DNA of 64,000 bases from Pseudomonas crudilactis (GTDB taxonomy: Bacteria; Pseudomonadota; Gammaproteobacteria; Pseudomonadales; Pseudomonadaceae): contig NZ_WXVV01000002.1 in assembly GCF_013433315.1 (NCBI RefSeq), positions 1-64,000 of the forward strand, in the 5' to 3' direction. Made by a program: the position numbers and the translations under genes. Below are positions 1 through 9,767 of the stretch, in pieces. Under the pieces are notes generated by a model that was not told the origin of the DNA, made no database searches, and was given only the letters and a program-made list of their open reading frames with translations. The first letter of the stretch is position 1. Each line of letters begins with the position of its first letter.

Positions 1-103
1 GCGCTTGGGTGAAAGGAGGAGGGTGAAATCTCCCACGGTCTGTACTGCGCTAACAGTCAGAATCGAGCCTTGTCCCTCCTCCTCCCTTCAAGTCCTACCA
101 TAC

Positions 104-126
104 AAGCGAGCCTGCTCGCGAAGAGG
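104..126. repeat. Single REP half-site
   Basis: The stretch contains the GCGAGCCTGCTCGCGAAG core of the Pseudomonas REP family that recurs through this window. Unlike the other copies it has no inverted partner nearby. It lies just downstream of the Lrp-family gene. Nothing coding was seen in bases 1-139. Confidence 0.6.
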
Positions 127-139
127 CCACCGCCTTACC

Positions 140-604
140 TCAAACCGGCAAGCTTGTGGTGGACTTGATCTCCGACAACGCCACGATCGAATTCACTTCC
201 TGAATCCCCGGCACCAGCGACAGCTTCTCGAAGAAGAACCGCTCATACGCCTCGATGTCCGCCGCGACAATCCGCAACAGAAAATCCACCGCGCCCATCA
301 GCACATAACACTCCAGCACCTCCGGAAAACCGCGAATCGCCTCGGTGAACTCAGTGAAGTTCGAACGCCCGTGCGCGTTGAGTTTGATCTCGGCGAAGAT
401 CTGCGTGTTCAGGCCAATCTTCTTGCGATCGAGCAAGGTCACCTGGCCGCGAATGATCCCCTCCTCCTTCATCCGCTGAATCCGCCGCCAGCACGGCGAT
501 TGCGACAGGCCGACCTGCTCGGCGATCTGCGCGCTCGACAGTGAAGCATCCTCTTGCAGCAGGGCGAGAATCTTGCGGTCGTAGCTGTCCAGCTCGCTGT
601 GCAT
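140..604 (-). CDS. Lrp/AsnC family transcriptional regulator
   Basis: The 154-residue protein has the Lrp/AsnC layout. An N-terminal helix-turn-helix lies at about residues 5-60, with the family pattern of SSAQIAEQVGLS followed by a WRRI recognition helix. A C-terminal RAM/ligand-sensing domain lies at about residues 68-145. Length is typical for the family. Such proteins form dimers to octamers and respond to amino acids, but the ligand cannot be read from the sequence. The gene is divergent from a small ACT-like gene with 126 bases between them, so it may control that neighbour as well as itself. Confidence 0.93.
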   Translation of the reverse strand: MHSELDSYDRKILALLQEDASLSSAQIAEQVGLSQSPCWRRIQRMKEEGIIRGQVTLLDRKKIGLNTQIFAEIKLNAHGRSNFTEFTEAIRGFPEVLECYVLMGAVDFLLRIVAADIEAYERFFFEKLSLVPGIQEVNSIVALSEIKSTTSLPV

Positions 605-730
605 AGAAAAACCTCAATAACAGGATTATGCGAATTGATCTTTGCGATCAGCCGTCATTAACGCCGATCATAGCCAAGAAATACCCCGCGCCGAATGTAA
701 AAATTCCTCCAGAGATTTTGGAGACTCGTC

Positions 731-1069
731 ATGCCGCACCTCGAAGCCGTAACCACCTCGCCAACGCGCGCCGATGTCTGGAACGTCAGCAACGCCCATT
801 GCCTGGCGCAATATCAAATCCTCGCCGAGGCCGAGCCGGACTTGCTGGTGCGGGTGCTCAACCTGTTCGCCCTGCAATTCCTCACACCCGAGCAGGTCAA
901 CGTGCAGCGAATGGATGACTTGATGTCGATCGACATCGTCATCGGCGGTTGCAGTTGGCATCGCGCGCAAGTGATCGCAGAAAAACTTCGTAACCTGATC
1001 AGCGTCTGCTCGGTGAACCTGCAAAACGCCGATAGCGTTTGGGATGCGCCGGCACAAGCGGCCGGCTGA
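731..1069 (+). CDS. Conserved small protein with ACT-like fold (hypothetical)
   Basis: This 112-residue protein is preceded by a good ribosome binding site (GGAGACTCGTC before the ATG). I do not recognise a named function. From about residue 35 the order of predicted segments (LLVRVLNLFA, then QVNVQRMDD, SIDIVIGG, a helix with AQVIAEKLRNL, and a final SVCSVNL strand) resembles the beta-alpha-beta-beta-alpha-beta pattern of ACT regulatory domains such as IlvN and AcsR types. That is inference from pattern only. It is divergent from an Lrp-type regulator and 92 bases upstream of the gspE-like gene. The open frame shows normal codon use. Confidence 0.7.
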   Translation: MPHLEAVTTSPTRADVWNVSNAHCLAQYQILAEAEPDLLVRVLNLFALQFLTPEQVNVQRMDDLMSIDIVIGGCSWHRAQVIAEKLRNLISVCSVNLQNADSVWDAPAQAAG

Positions 1070-1161
1070 CAAATCCGGCAACGGCTTCGTCGGGTAGTGG
1101 CCCAACGGTCTGCGGGGTCACGACTATTCTTTTGCGCACTGTCGCTCAAAAGGAAGCCCGC

Positions 1162-2946
1162 ATGTCCGTTCAACTCGCCACTCAGGACCGCTGGCTGGAA
1201 CTCAACGAGGTGTTGCGTGAACTGGTCGCCCAAGGCTTTATCTGCCAGGACTCGGCGGAGCAGGCGCTGAATGCCCGCCGCCGCCATGCAGCACATGGCC
1301 AGATGCACCCACTGGAATTTATCGCCAGCCAGCAACTCGACGACCTCAGCCGTCCGGGCAAGCATCTCGACCTGGAAAGTCTGACCCTGTGGCTGGCACA
1401 GCAGGCCGGTCAGCCGTATTTGCGCATCGACCCGCTGAAGATCAACGTCGCCGCAATCACGCCATTGATGTCCTACGCCTTCGCACAACGGCACAAGATT
1501 CTCGCCGTGGCGGTCGACCGCGATGCGGTGACCGTGGCCAGCGCCCAGCCCTACGTCACCGGCTGGGAAGCCGATCTGACCCACGTGTTGAAACTGCCGA
1601 TCAAACGGGTGGTGGCCAACCCGGCGGACATCCAGCGCTTCAGTGTCGAGTTTTTCCGCTTGGCCAAATCAGTGAGCGGCGCCAGCAATGCCGACGCCCA
1701 GAGCGGCAATCTCGGCAACTTCGAACAACTGCTCAACCTCGGCGCCAGCGATCAGGAGCCGGACGCCAACGACGCGCACATCGTCAACATCGTCGACTGG
1801 CTGTTCCAGTACGCCTTTCAGCAGCGCGCCAGTGATATCCACATCGAGCCACGGCGTGAACAAGGCACCGTGCGCTTTCGCATCGACGGCGTGCTGCACA
1901 ACGTCTATCAATTTCCCCCGCAGGTGACCATGGCGATTGTCAGTCGCCTGAAAAGCCTCGGGCGGATGAACGTCGCCGAAAAGCGCAAACCCCAGGACGG
2001 CCGGGTCAAGACCAAGACCCCGGATGGCGGCGAAGTGGAGCTACGGCTTTCAACGCTGCCCACCGCGTTCGGCGAAAAAATGGTCATGCGGATTTTCGAC
2101 CCGGAAGTGCTGCTCAAGGATTTCGACCAGTTGGGTTTCAGCGCTGACGATTTGCGCCGCTGGCAGGACATGACCCGCCAGCCCAACGGCATCATTCTGG
2201 TCACCGGGCCGACTGGTTCGGGCAAGACCACCACGCTGTACACCACGCTGAAGAAACTGGCGACGCCGGAAGTGAACCTCTGCACCATCGAAGACCCGAT
2301 CGAAATGGTCGAGCCGGCGTTCAACCAGATGCAGGTGCAGCACAACATCGACCTGAGCTTCGCCGCCGGCGTGCGTGCACTGATGCGGCAAGACCCGGAC
2401 ATCATCATGATCGGCGAGATCCGTGATCTGGAAACCGCTGAAATGGCGATTCAGGCGGCGCTCACCGGACACTTGGTGCTGTCGACCCTGCACACCAACG
2501 ACGCGCCCAGTGCGATCAGTCGTCTGCTCGAACTCGGCGTGCCGCATTACCTGATCAAAGCCACCGTGCTCGGGGTCATGGCCCAACGACTGGTGCGCAC
2601 CTTGTGCCCGCATTGCAAGGCGCCGCTGACGCTGGCAGAGGAAGACTGGCAAACCCTGACCCGCCCGTGGCAGGCGCCGTTGCCGAGCAACGCACAACGC
2701 GCCATCGGCTGCGTGGAATGCCGCGACACCGGCTATCGCGGCCGCGCCGGGGTCTACGAAATCATGCAACTGAGCGATAGCCTCAAGGCTTTTATCACCC
2801 CGGACACCGACCTCACGGCGATTCGCCGCCAGGCATTCAAGGAAGGCATGCGCAGTTTGCGTCTGTCCGGTGCGCAGAAAGTCGCGGCGGGGTTGACCAC
2901 GGTTGAAGAGGTATTGCGCGTGACGCCGCAGAGCGAGCTCAAATGA
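1162..2946 (+). CDS. GspE/PulE/PilB-type secretion ATPase
   Basis: The 594-residue protein is a hexameric AAA-type ATPase of the type II secretion and type IV pilus family. An N-terminal GspE-like domain is followed by the ATPase core. The Walker A motif GPTGSGKTTT is near residue 349, an Asp box and Walker B region (IIMIGEIRDLETA) follow near 414, and HTND lies in the His box. Two cysteine pairs (CPHC and CVEC) near residues 482-522 form the usual zinc-binding motif. The ATG at 1162 was chosen because of the upstream AAAAGGAAG; a longer open frame begins at 1039 but overlaps the previous gene. No other secretion or pilus genes are nearby, so its machine is encoded elsewhere or it acts alone. 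Confidence 0.9.
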   Translation: MSVQLATQDRWLELNEVLRELVAQGFICQDSAEQALNARRRHAAHGQMHPLEFIASQQLDDLSRPGKHLDLESLTLWLAQQAGQPYLRIDPLKINVAAITPLMSYAFAQRHKILAVAVDRDAVTVASAQPYVTGWEADLTHVLKLPIKRVVANPADIQRFSVEFFRLAKSVSGASNADAQSGNLGNFEQLLNLGASDQEPDANDAHIVNIVDWLFQYAFQQRASDIHIEPRREQGTVRFRIDGVLHNVYQFPPQVTMAIVSRLKSLGRMNVAEKRKPQDGRVKTKTPDGGEVELRLSTLPTAFGEKMVMRIFDPEVLLKDFDQLGFSADDLRRWQDMTRQPNGIILVTGPTGSGKTTTLYTTLKKLATPEVNLCTIEDPIEMVEPAFNQMQVQHNIDLSFAAGVRALMRQDPDIIMIGEIRDLETAEMAIQAALTGHLVLSTLHTNDAPSAISRLLELGVPHYLIKATVLGVMAQRLVRTLCPHCKAPLTLAEEDWQTLTRPWQAPLPSNAQRAIGCVECRDTGYRGRAGVYEIMQLSDSLKAFITPDTDLTAIRRQAFKEGMRSLRLSGAQKVAAGLTTVEEVLRVTPQSELK

Positions 2947-3026
2947 GCAAATTGCCATCAATCTGTTTTTAACCCCGGGCCACGCCGTTACACTTGCGCC
3001 ACTGATCTATCCAACAAGGAATCGTT

Positions 3027-3947
3027 ATGCAGACCGGAAGTGTACTTTTACTGTTTGTGGCCCTGGCCGTCGCCATCCTGTTCATGGGCTTCAAAGTCGT
3101 GCCGCAAGGCTTCGAGTGGACGGTCGAGCGCTTCGGTCGCTACACCAACACCCTCAAGCCTGGGCTGAACATCATCATTCCGGTGATGGACCGGATCGGG
3201 CGCAAGATCAACGTGATGGAAAGCGTGCTGGATATCCCGCCGCAGGAAGTCATCACCGCCGACAACGCCACGGTGCAGATCGATGCGGTGTGCTTTTTCC
3301 AGGTAGTGAATACCGCCCAGGCCGCGTACGAGGTGAACAACCTTGAGCACGCCATTCGTAATCTGCTGCAAACCAACATCCGCACCGTGCTCGGCTCGAT
3401 GGAACTCGATGCGATGCTCAGCCAGCGTGACAACATCAACGAACGTCTGCTGCGCACCGTCGACGAAGCCACCGCGCCGTGGGGCATCAAGATCACCCGA
3501 ATCGAAATCAAAGACATCAGCCCGCCTGCCGATCTGATGGCGGCGATGTCCGGGCAGATGAAAGCCGAGCGGATCAAACGCGCGCAAATCCTCGAGGCCG
3601 AAGGCTTGCGCGCCTCGGCGATCCTCACCGCCGAGGGCAAGAAGCAGGCACAGATTCTCGAAGCCGAAGGGAGTCGTCAGGCCGCATTCCTCGAGTCGGA
3701 AGCCCGTGAGCGTCAGGCCGAAGCCGAAGCTCAGGCGACCAAAGTGGTGTCTGAGGCCATCGCTGGCGGTAACGTTCAGGCGGTCAACTATTTCGTTGCA
3801 CAGAAATACATCGACGCGCTGGGCAAACTGGCGTCGGCCAACAACAGCAAAGTGATCCTGATGCCGCTGGAAGCCAGTTCGATGATCGGCGCCGTGGGCG
3901 GGATCGGCGAAATCGTCAAGGCGACCTTCGACGGCAAGAAGGCCTGA
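3027..3947 (+). CDS. SPFH/Band 7 protein, paraslipin (QmcA-like)
   Basis: The 306-residue protein starts with a membrane segment (about residues 5-21) followed by the SPFH/Band 7 domain, recognisable from [15 protein letters not shown] and the [11 protein letters not shown] segment. The C-terminal part is an Ala/Glu-rich coiled coil with repeated QILEAEG units (about residues 185-245). Such proteins oligomerise at the inner membrane and help organise it or regulate membrane proteases. Only four bases after its stop codon comes an NfeD protein, the standard partner of this family, so the two form an operon. Confidence 0.93.
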   Translation: MQTGSVLLLFVALAVAILFMGFKVVPQGFEWTVERFGRYTNTLKPGLNIIIPVMDRIGRKINVMESVLDIPPQEVITADNATVQIDAVCFFQVVNTAQAAYEVNNLEHAIRNLLQTNIRTVLGSMELDAMLSQRDNINERLLRTVDEATAPWGIKITRIEIKDISPPADLMAAMSGQMKAERIKRAQILEAEGLRASAILTAEGKKQAQILEAEGSRQAAFLESEARERQAEAEAQATKVVSEAIAGGNVQAVNYFVAQKYIDALGKLASANNSKVILMPLEASSMIGAVGGIGEIVKATFDGKKA

Positions 3948-3950
3948 GTC

Positions 3951-4394
3951 ATGCCCACCGAACTGTTCACCTTCTGGAGCTGGCTGGGGCTGGGCACCGT
4001 GTTGCTGATCCTCGAAGTGTTCGGGGCGGGCGGCTACCTGTTGTGGATTGGCATGGCAGCGGCCGCTGTCGGCGTCACCACGTTCGTGTTGCCAACCCTG
4101 CCGTGGGAGATTCAACTGCTGCTGTTTGCCGTGTTTTCGATTCTCACGGCGCTGTATTGGTGGCGCCGCCAGCGCACGGCAGTGCGCAGCAGCGATCAAC
4201 CACTGCTGAACCTACGCGGTCAGGAATTGATCGGCAAAGTGTTCGTGGTCAGCGAGGCGATTGTCGATGGTCGCGGCAAGATCAAGGTGGCCGATGGCGT
4301 GTGGATCGCTCGCGGGCCGGACACAGCGCTCGGCGAACGCGTGCGCGTGACCGGGCAGCAGGGTGCGGTTTTGCTGGTGGAAAGCGCCGAATAG
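3951..4394 (+). CDS. NfeD family membrane protein
   Basis: The 147-residue protein has two or three hydrophobic segments at about residues 8-65 and a C-terminal soluble OB-fold (about residues 80-146; pattern LIGKVFVVSEAIVDGRGKI). This is the short NfeD1b class that lacks the ClpP-like protease domain. It starts four bases after the slipin gene and is almost certainly cotranscribed with it. In this family the OB domain binds or regulates the slipin partner in the inner membrane. Confidence 0.9.
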   Translation: MPTELFTFWSWLGLGTVLLILEVFGAGGYLLWIGMAAAAVGVTTFVLPTLPWEIQLLLFAVFSILTALYWWRRQRTAVRSSDQPLLNLRGQELIGKVFVVSEAIVDGRGKIKVADGVWIARGPDTALGERVRVTGQQGAVLLVESAE

Positions 4395-4463
4395 CCGGGT
4401 ACGGAACTGGATCGTGGAAATGGCGATCCAACGCCGTAGTTAACCCCTAGGAGTCATCTCATC

Positions 4464-4781
4464 ATGCGTCTCAAATTTGCTGTCGCCACTCTGGCCTTGC
4501 TGTCCCTTCCCGTTGGTTCGGCCATGGCGGACAGCTTTTGGCGTAACGTCATTTCGTCCGGTGCGACTACCGGTTCGACCTATCTGACCTTCAAGGATCA
4601 CAAGCTGATCATCGCCGCACAGGACGATGCCGGCAGTTTCGTTGCCAGTGACGGCGGCATTCGTGGGCCGTATCTGGAAGCCGCGATGCAGAAAGTCCGC
4701 GCCGACAATCCGGGCCTGCAGGCGACAGACATGGAACTGGCGAATGCGATTCTGGCGAAGAACGCCGTGGCTTCCGAGTAA
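4464..4781 (+). CDS. DUF2388 domain secreted protein
   Basis: The 105-residue protein begins with a signal peptide (positive start, hydrophobic core, cleavage after SAMA at about residue 22). The mature part has the DUF2388 features SFWRNVISSGATTGST and a conserved ASDGG segment. The family is common in Pseudomonas and its role is not known. The gene has its own AGGAG ribosome binding site and is followed by a strong terminator, so it is probably a single-gene unit. Confidence 0.85.
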   Translation: MRLKFAVATLALLSLPVGSAMADSFWRNVISSGATTGSTYLTFKDHKLIIAAQDDAGSFVASDGGIRGPYLEAAMQKVRADNPGLQATDMELANAILAKNAVASE

Positions 4782-4796
4782 GCCGTTCGCCGAAGC

Positions 4797-4828
4797 AAAA
4801 ATGCCGCTCAATCGAGCGGCATTTTTTT
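4797..4828 (+). terminator. Rho-independent terminator after DUF2388 gene
   Basis: A nine-base stem (ATGCCGCTC / GAGCGGCAT) with the loop AATC is followed by seven T residues. It lies 16 bases after the DUF2388 stop codon. Confidence 0.9.
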
Positions 4829-4857
4829 GCCTGTCTTCTGACCCCAGCACAAAACCC

Positions 4858-4947
4858 TGTGGGAGCGAGCTTGCTCGCGAAGGCAATTTCACATCCGAAA
4901 TATGCGGCGACTGACACGCCGTCTTCGCGAGCAAGCTCGCTCCCACA
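4858..4947. repeat. Inverted REP pair (REPIN)
   Basis: Two REP sequences face each other: TGTGGGAGCGAGCTTGCTCG at the left and its reverse complement ending CTCGCTCCCACA at the right. The whole unit is about 90 bases. It sits between the convergent DUF2388 and gcvP genes. Confidence 0.9.
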
Positions 4948-4969
4948 AGGACCGCATACAGTCTGAATG

Positions 4970-7843
4970 TCAGCGGTAATCATCGACCGGGACACAAGCG
5001 CAGAACAGATTGCGATCGCCGTAAACGTTATCCACCCGATTCACCGCCGGCCAATACTTGTGCGCCTTGGTGTGCGCATCCGGGGTAATTCCTTGCTCGA
5101 TGCTGTACGGCCGCTCCCAGACTCCGGTGACATCCGCGAGGGTATGCGGCGCCCGTTTCAGCGGGTTGTCCTCGGCCGCCCAGTTGCCGTTCTGCACTTC
5201 GGTGATTTCTGCACGAATGCTCAGCATGGCGCCGATAAACCGATCCAGTTCAGCCTTGGATTCACTTTCGGTCGGCTCGACCATCAAGGTTCCCGGCACC
5301 GGGAAGGACATGGTCGGCGCATGGAAACCGTAATCCATCAGGCGCTTGGCGACGTCTTCCTCACTGATTCCGGTCTGCGCCTTCAATGGCCGCAGATCGA
5401 GAATGCATTCGTGAGCCACGCGCCCGTTGCGCCCGGTATATAGCACCGGGAAGGCGCCGGATAAATGCTGCGCCAGGTAATTCGCCGCCAGGATCGCCAC
5501 TTCACTGGCGTCCGCCAGTTGCGGGCCCATCATGGCGATGTACATCCAGCTGATCGGCAAAATGCTCGCGCTGCCCCACGGCGCCGCGCTGACGGCGCCG
5601 TTCTGCGCCAACGGCCCATCGATTGGCACCACCGGATGATTGGCGACGAACGGCGCCAGATGCGCGCGAATGCCGATGGGCCCCATGCCCGGGCCGCCAC
5701 CGCCGTGTGGGATGCAGAAGGTCTTGTGCAAATTCATGTGCGACACGTCGGCGCCGATGTCCGCCGGTCGCGCCAGCCCGACCTGCGCATTGAGGTTGGC
5801 GCCGTCCATGTACACCTGACCGCCGTGTTTGTGGATAACTTCGCAGATCTCGCTGATGCCCTCCTCGTACACACCGTGAGTCGACGGATAGGTTGCCATC
5901 AGGCACGACAACTTATCCCCAGCTTCGGCGGCTTTCGCTTTCAAATCCTCAAGGTCGACGTTGCCCGCTTCATCGCACTCGACAATCACCACACGCATGC
6001 CGGCCATCTGCGCCGAAGCCGGGTTGGTGCCATGGGCCGAGGACGGAATCAGACAGATATCCCGCGCGCCCTGCTGACGGCTCTCGTGATACTTGCGAAT
6101 CGCCAGCAGCCCGGCGTACTCACCTTGGGCGCCGGAGTTGGGCTGCATGCAGATCGCATCAAACCCGGTGATTGCGCACAGCCAGCGCTCCAGTTCTTCG
6201 ATCATCAAGGTGTAACCGAGTGCCTGCTCTCTCGGTACGAACGGATGCAGGTTGGCGAACTGCGGCCAGGTGATCGGGATCATTTCGCTGGTGGCATTGA
6301 GTTTCATCGTGCACGAGCCCAATGGGATCATTGACTGGTTGAGCGCCAGATCCTTGTTCTCCAGTTGTTTGAGATAGCGCAGCATCTCGGTTTCGCTGTG
6401 ATGGGCGTTGAATACCGGATGGCGCAAGTAAGGTGTCTTGCGCTGGAGGTTGTCAGGGATACCGGAAACCAGCACTTCGACGTCGAGTTCGTCGACGTTC
6501 AATCCATGATCGGCGCCGAGCAGCACATCGAACAGCTTGGCCACGGTGCTCTCATCGCATGTCTCATCGAGACTCAGCCCCACACGACCGCGCCCGAGAA
6601 TTCTGAGGTTGATCTGTGCGGCTTGAGCGCTTTCAATGATCGCCGTTTGCGCACCGCCGACTTCCAGCGTCAGGGTGTCGAAGAACTGCGCATTGACCCG
6701 GCTGATTCCTTTGCGCTCAAGCCCCGCCGCCAGAATGCAGGTCAGCCGATGGACGCGCTGGGCGATACGTTTCAGGCCTTCCGGACCGTGATAGACCGCG
6801 TAGCAACTGGCGATGTTGGCCAGCAGCACCTGCGCCGTGCAGATGTTCGAATTGGCCTTCTCGCGGCGGATATGTTGCTCGCGGGTCTGCAACGCCATGC
6901 GCAGCGCGACGTTACCCCGGGCGTCTTTCGACACACCAATGATCCGCCCCGGAATCGCCCGTTTGTATTCCTCGCGACTGGCAAAGAACGCTGCGTGTGG
7001 CCCGCCGTATCCCATCGGCACGCCGAAGCGCTGGGATGCACCGAACACCACATCGGCACCCAACTCGCCCGGCGGTGTCAGCAATAGCAGACTCAGTAAA
7101 TCAGTGGCGACGCAGGCCAGCGCTTGCTGCGCATGCAGGTGATCGATCAATGGCCGCAGATCATGAATCTCGCCGTGGGTGTCGGGATACTGCAACAACG
7201 CACCGAACACCTGGTGCTGCTTCAAGTTGTCCACCGCGTCGATGATCAACTCGAAACCGAAGCCTTCGGCGCGGGTCTGCACCACCGAAATGGTCTGTGG
7301 ATGACAGTTCTCATCGACGAAAAACAGATTGCTCTTCGACTTCGCCACACGCTTGGCCAAAGCCATGGCTTCGGCCGCCGCCGTGGCCTCATCGAGCAGC
7401 GAAGCGTTGGCCAGTTCGAGGCCGGTGAGGTCGATGGTCAGTTGCTGGAAATTCAGCAGCGCTTCGAGCCGGCCCTGAGCGATCTCGGGCTGATATGGCG
7501 TGTACGCGGTGTACCAGCCGGGATTTTCCAGGACGTTGCGCAGGATGACGGTCGGCGTCAGGGTGCCGTGGTAGCCCATGCCGATCAGACTGGTCCAGAC
7601 CTGATTCTGCTCGGCATAACCGCGCAGTTTGGCCAGTGCTGCTTGTTCATCCAGCGCGGGGGGCAAATCGAGCGCGCGGTTGAAGCGAATGCCCGGCGGC
7701 ACGGTCTGTTCGATCAGTTCGACGCGGCTGCCGAGGCCGAGGCTGTCGAGCATGGCTTGTTGCTCGGCGGCGTCGGGACCGAGGTGGCGGCGCAGGAAGG
7801 CATCGGGGTCGCGTAACTGGCTCAGGGACGGCAACTGGGACAT
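4970..7843 (-). CDS. gcvP: Glycine dehydrogenase (decarboxylating), P protein
   Basis: The 957-residue protein is the full-length homodimeric P protein of the glycine cleavage system. It decarboxylates glycine with pyridoxal phosphate and passes the aminomethyl group to the lipoyl arm of GcvH. The PLP lysine lies in the motif [14 protein letters not shown] near residue 705. Length matches the single-chain form of gamma-proteobacteria exactly. It lies downstream of gcvT and gcvH on the same strand, but a terminator and a REP pair separate it from gcvH, so it may have its own promoter. A purine-rich AAGAGAGAG precedes the ATG. Confidence 0.98.
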   Translation of the reverse strand: MSQLPSLSQLRDPDAFLRRHLGPDAAEQQAMLDSLGLGSRVELIEQTVPPGIRFNRALDLPPALDEQAALAKLRGYAEQNQVWTSLIGMGYHGTLTPTVILRNVLENPGWYTAYTPYQPEIAQGRLEALLNFQQLTIDLTGLELANASLLDEATAAAEAMALAKRVAKSKSNLFFVDENCHPQTISVVQTRAEGFGFELIIDAVDNLKQHQVFGALLQYPDTHGEIHDLRPLIDHLHAQQALACVATDLLSLLLLTPPGELGADVVFGASQRFGVPMGYGGPHAAFFASREEYKRAIPGRIIGVSKDARGNVALRMALQTREQHIRREKANSNICTAQVLLANIASCYAVYHGPEGLKRIAQRVHRLTCILAAGLERKGISRVNAQFFDTLTLEVGGAQTAIIESAQAAQINLRILGRGRVGLSLDETCDESTVAKLFDVLLGADHGLNVDELDVEVLVSGIPDNLQRKTPYLRHPVFNAHHSETEMLRYLKQLENKDLALNQSMIPLGSCTMKLNATSEMIPITWPQFANLHPFVPREQALGYTLMIEELERWLCAITGFDAICMQPNSGAQGEYAGLLAIRKYHESRQQGARDICLIPSSAHGTNPASAQMAGMRVVIVECDEAGNVDLEDLKAKAAEAGDKLSCLMATYPSTHGVYEEGISEICEVIHKHGGQVYMDGANLNAQVGLARPADIGADVSHMNLHKTFCIPHGGGGPGMGPIGIRAHLAPFVANHPVVPIDGPLAQNGAVSAAPWGSASILPISWMYIAMMGPQLADASEVAILAANYLAQHLSGAFPVLYTGRNGRVAHECILDLRPLKAQTGISEEDVAKRLMDYGFHAPTMSFPVPGTLMVEPTESESKAELDRFIGAMLSIRAEITEVQNGNWAAEDNPLKRAPHTLADVTGVWERPYSIEQGITPDAHTKAHKYWPAVNRVDNVYGDRNLFCACVPVDDYR

Positions 7844-7943
7844 GACGGGCTCTCTCTTGGCTGGCGCTCGGCGTCAATGCAACACGGTCAAACCAGCATA
7901 GCAGCCCATGCCAAGGCTAAATTTTCAAGATCAACACTGACCC

Positions 7944-8034
7944 TGTGGGAGCGAGCTTGCTCGCGAAAGCGGTGTGTCAGTCGCGGAAGATGTTGAATGT
8001 AAAACCGCCTTCGCGAGCAAGCTCACTCCTACAG
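7944..8034. repeat. Inverted REP pair (REPIN) between gcvH and gcvP
   Basis: The left arm is TGTGGGAGCGAGCTTGCTCG and the right arm is GCGAGCAAGCTCACTCCTAC, a variant in which CGCTCCCACA has become CACTCCTACA. The two arms thus belong to slightly different REP subtypes. Confidence 0.88.
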
Positions 8035-8053
8035 GGGATTTGTGCCGCCCATG

Positions 8054-8079
8054 AAAAAGCCCCGACGGGTCGGGGCTTT
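8054..8079 (-). terminator. Rho-independent terminator after gcvH
   Basis: On the minus strand a ten-base stem (AAAGCCCCGA / TCGGGGCTTT) is followed by a run of T residues. It starts 17 bases after the gcvH stop codon and should separate gcvT-gcvH from gcvP. Confidence 0.88.
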
Positions 8080-8095
8080 GGGTATTGCTTAACGC

Positions 8096-8479
8096 TTACT
8101 CGCCGATGGCAGCCTTGTAGGCAGCGGCATCGAGCAGCTTGTCCAGCTCAGCCTTGTCGGTTGGCTTGAGCTTGAAGATCCACGCGCCGTACGGGTCGGA
8201 GTTCAGCAGTTCAGGCGAACCACCCAGCTCGTCGTTGACGGCAATCACTTCACCGCTGATCGGCGAATAGATGTCCGACGCGGCTTTCACCGACTCAACC
8301 ACACCGGCCTGATCTTCGGCAGCGAACACCTTGCCTACTTCAGTCAGCTCGACGAACACCACATCGCCCAGCGCTTCCTGCGCGTGATCGCTGATGCCCA
8401 CGGTGACGGTGCCGTCAGCTTCCAGACGTGCCCATTCATGACTTTCGGCAAAACGCAGTTCAGCGGGGATATTGCTCAT
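8096..8479 (-). CDS. gcvH: Glycine cleavage system H protein
   Basis: The 127-residue protein is the lipoyl carrier of the glycine cleavage system. It shuttles the aminomethyl group between GcvP and GcvT. The lipoylation lysine is K65 in the motif [14 protein letters not shown], and the HEW segment near residue 15 is typical of the family. The gene lies 49 bases after gcvT and is probably cotranscribed with it. Confidence 0.97.
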   Translation of the reverse strand: MSNIPAELRFAESHEWARLEADGTVTVGISDHAQEALGDVVFVELTEVGKVFAAEDQAGVVESVKAASDIYSPISGEVIAVNDELGGSPELLNSDPYGAWIFKLKPTDKAELDKLLDAAAYKAAIGE

Positions 8480-8528
8480 CTTCGGTGTCCTCGGGAATTG
8501 GGTCAGCGGTCATGCCCGCCAAAAAAGG

Positions 8529-9611
8529 TTAGATCAAAGTTTTGCCATGGCGTACGAACGTCGGTTTGACCACCCGTACCGGGTACCACTTGCCACGGAT
8601 TTCCACTTCGGCGCGGTCGGCGGTTGCCATCGGCACACGCGCCAGGGCAATCGATTTGCTTAGCGTAGGAGAGAAACTACCACTGGTGATCTCCCCTTCG
8701 CCAACATCAGCGATACGAACCACCTGATGAGCGCGCAAAACACCGCGTTCTTCCAGCACCAGGCCGACCAGTTTGTGCGCAACGCCGGCGGCTTTTTCCG
8801 CCTCCAGAGCAGTGCGACCGATGAACTGGCGCGTGGCCGGTTCCCAGGCAATGCTCCAGGCCATATTCGAGGCCAGCGGCGAAACGTCCTGATGAATGTC
8901 CTGACCGTAAAGGTTCATCCCGGCTTCGACGCGTAGCGTGTCACGGGCGCCGAGGCCGATCGGGGAAATGCCGGCGCCGACCAGATCGTTGAAGAACCCC
9001 GGCGCCTGACTGGCTGGCAGGCAGATTTCCAGACCATCTTCACCGGTATAACCGGTACGGGCGATGAACCAGTCGCCGTCGGTGTAGCCTTCGAAGGGTT
9101 TAAGGTGCTGGATCAGCGTGGCGCGCGACTGGGTCACCAGTTCGGCAATCTTGTGCCGGGCCTGCGGGCCTTGAATGGCGAGCATCGCCAGTTCGGCGCG
9201 TTCGTGCAGTTGCACGTCGTAACTACCGCGCTGCGCGTTCATCCAGGCCAGATCCTGATCGCGGGTCGAAGCGTTGAACACCAGACGATACGCATCGTCG
9301 AGGCGGTAAACGATCATGTCATCGACGATGCCGCCGCGCTCATTGAGCATGGTGCTGTACAACGCACGGCCGGGGCGGTGCAGACGATCAACGTCATTGG
9401 CCAGCAAATGCTGCAGCCAGGCCTTGGCCTGGGTACCGGTGACGTCGATTACGGTCATGTGGGAAACATCGAATACCCCGCAATCGCGACGCACCTCGTG
9501 GTGCTCCTCGACCTGCGAGCCGTAATGCAGGGGCATGTCCCAACCGCCAAAATCGACCATCTTCGCGCCAAGGGCGAGATGCAGGTCATACAGAGGCGTA
9601 CGCTGTCCCAT
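8529..9611 (-). CDS. gcvT: Aminomethyltransferase, glycine cleavage T protein
   Basis: The 360-residue protein transfers the methylene group from the GcvH arm to tetrahydrofolate and releases ammonia. Family features are the start QRTPLYDLHLALGAKMVDFGGW, the CGVFDVSHM segment and the C-terminal GCV_T barrel. The open frame reaches back to 9689, but the ATG at 9611 is preceded by AAGGAG at the right distance and begins where the family begins. First gene of the gcvT-gcvH unit. No recognisable glycine riboswitch was seen in the 157 bases upstream. Confidence 0.96.
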   Translation of the reverse strand: MGQRTPLYDLHLALGAKMVDFGGWDMPLHYGSQVEEHHEVRRDCGVFDVSHMTVIDVTGTQAKAWLQHLLANDVDRLHRPGRALYSTMLNERGGIVDDMIVYRLDDAYRLVFNASTRDQDLAWMNAQRGSYDVQLHERAELAMLAIQGPQARHKIAELVTQSRATLIQHLKPFEGYTDGDWFIARTGYTGEDGLEICLPASQAPGFFNDLVGAGISPIGLGARDTLRVEAGMNLYGQDIHQDVSPLASNMAWSIAWEPATRQFIGRTALEAEKAAGVAHKLVGLVLEERGVLRAHQVVRIADVGEGEITSGSFSPTLSKSIALARVPMATADRAEVEIRGKWYPVRVVKPTFVRHGKTLI

Positions 9612-9767
9612 GGGTTTCTCCTTCCGGGCGTGGCGAAGGTGCGGACAGTCGCTGCACAGCGTGAAAGCCTCGTAATAGAAGGCTTTCAACCAATTTCAGC
9701 GAAAAGATCTGTCAGACGAACCGCACCGAATGCCGCGCATTGTAGCCGCATGATTCAGGACTCACTA

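Noticed and set aside
1..139. GGAGGAGGG and CCCTCCTCC facing each other near the window start
   Set aside because: The arms are short and purine-rich and far apart. There is no T run or gene signal, so I do not call a feature beyond the REP half-site.
9612..9767. Possible glycine riboswitch upstream of gcvT
   Set aside because: Glycine control would be plausible, but the paired aptamer consensus could not be found in this stretch.
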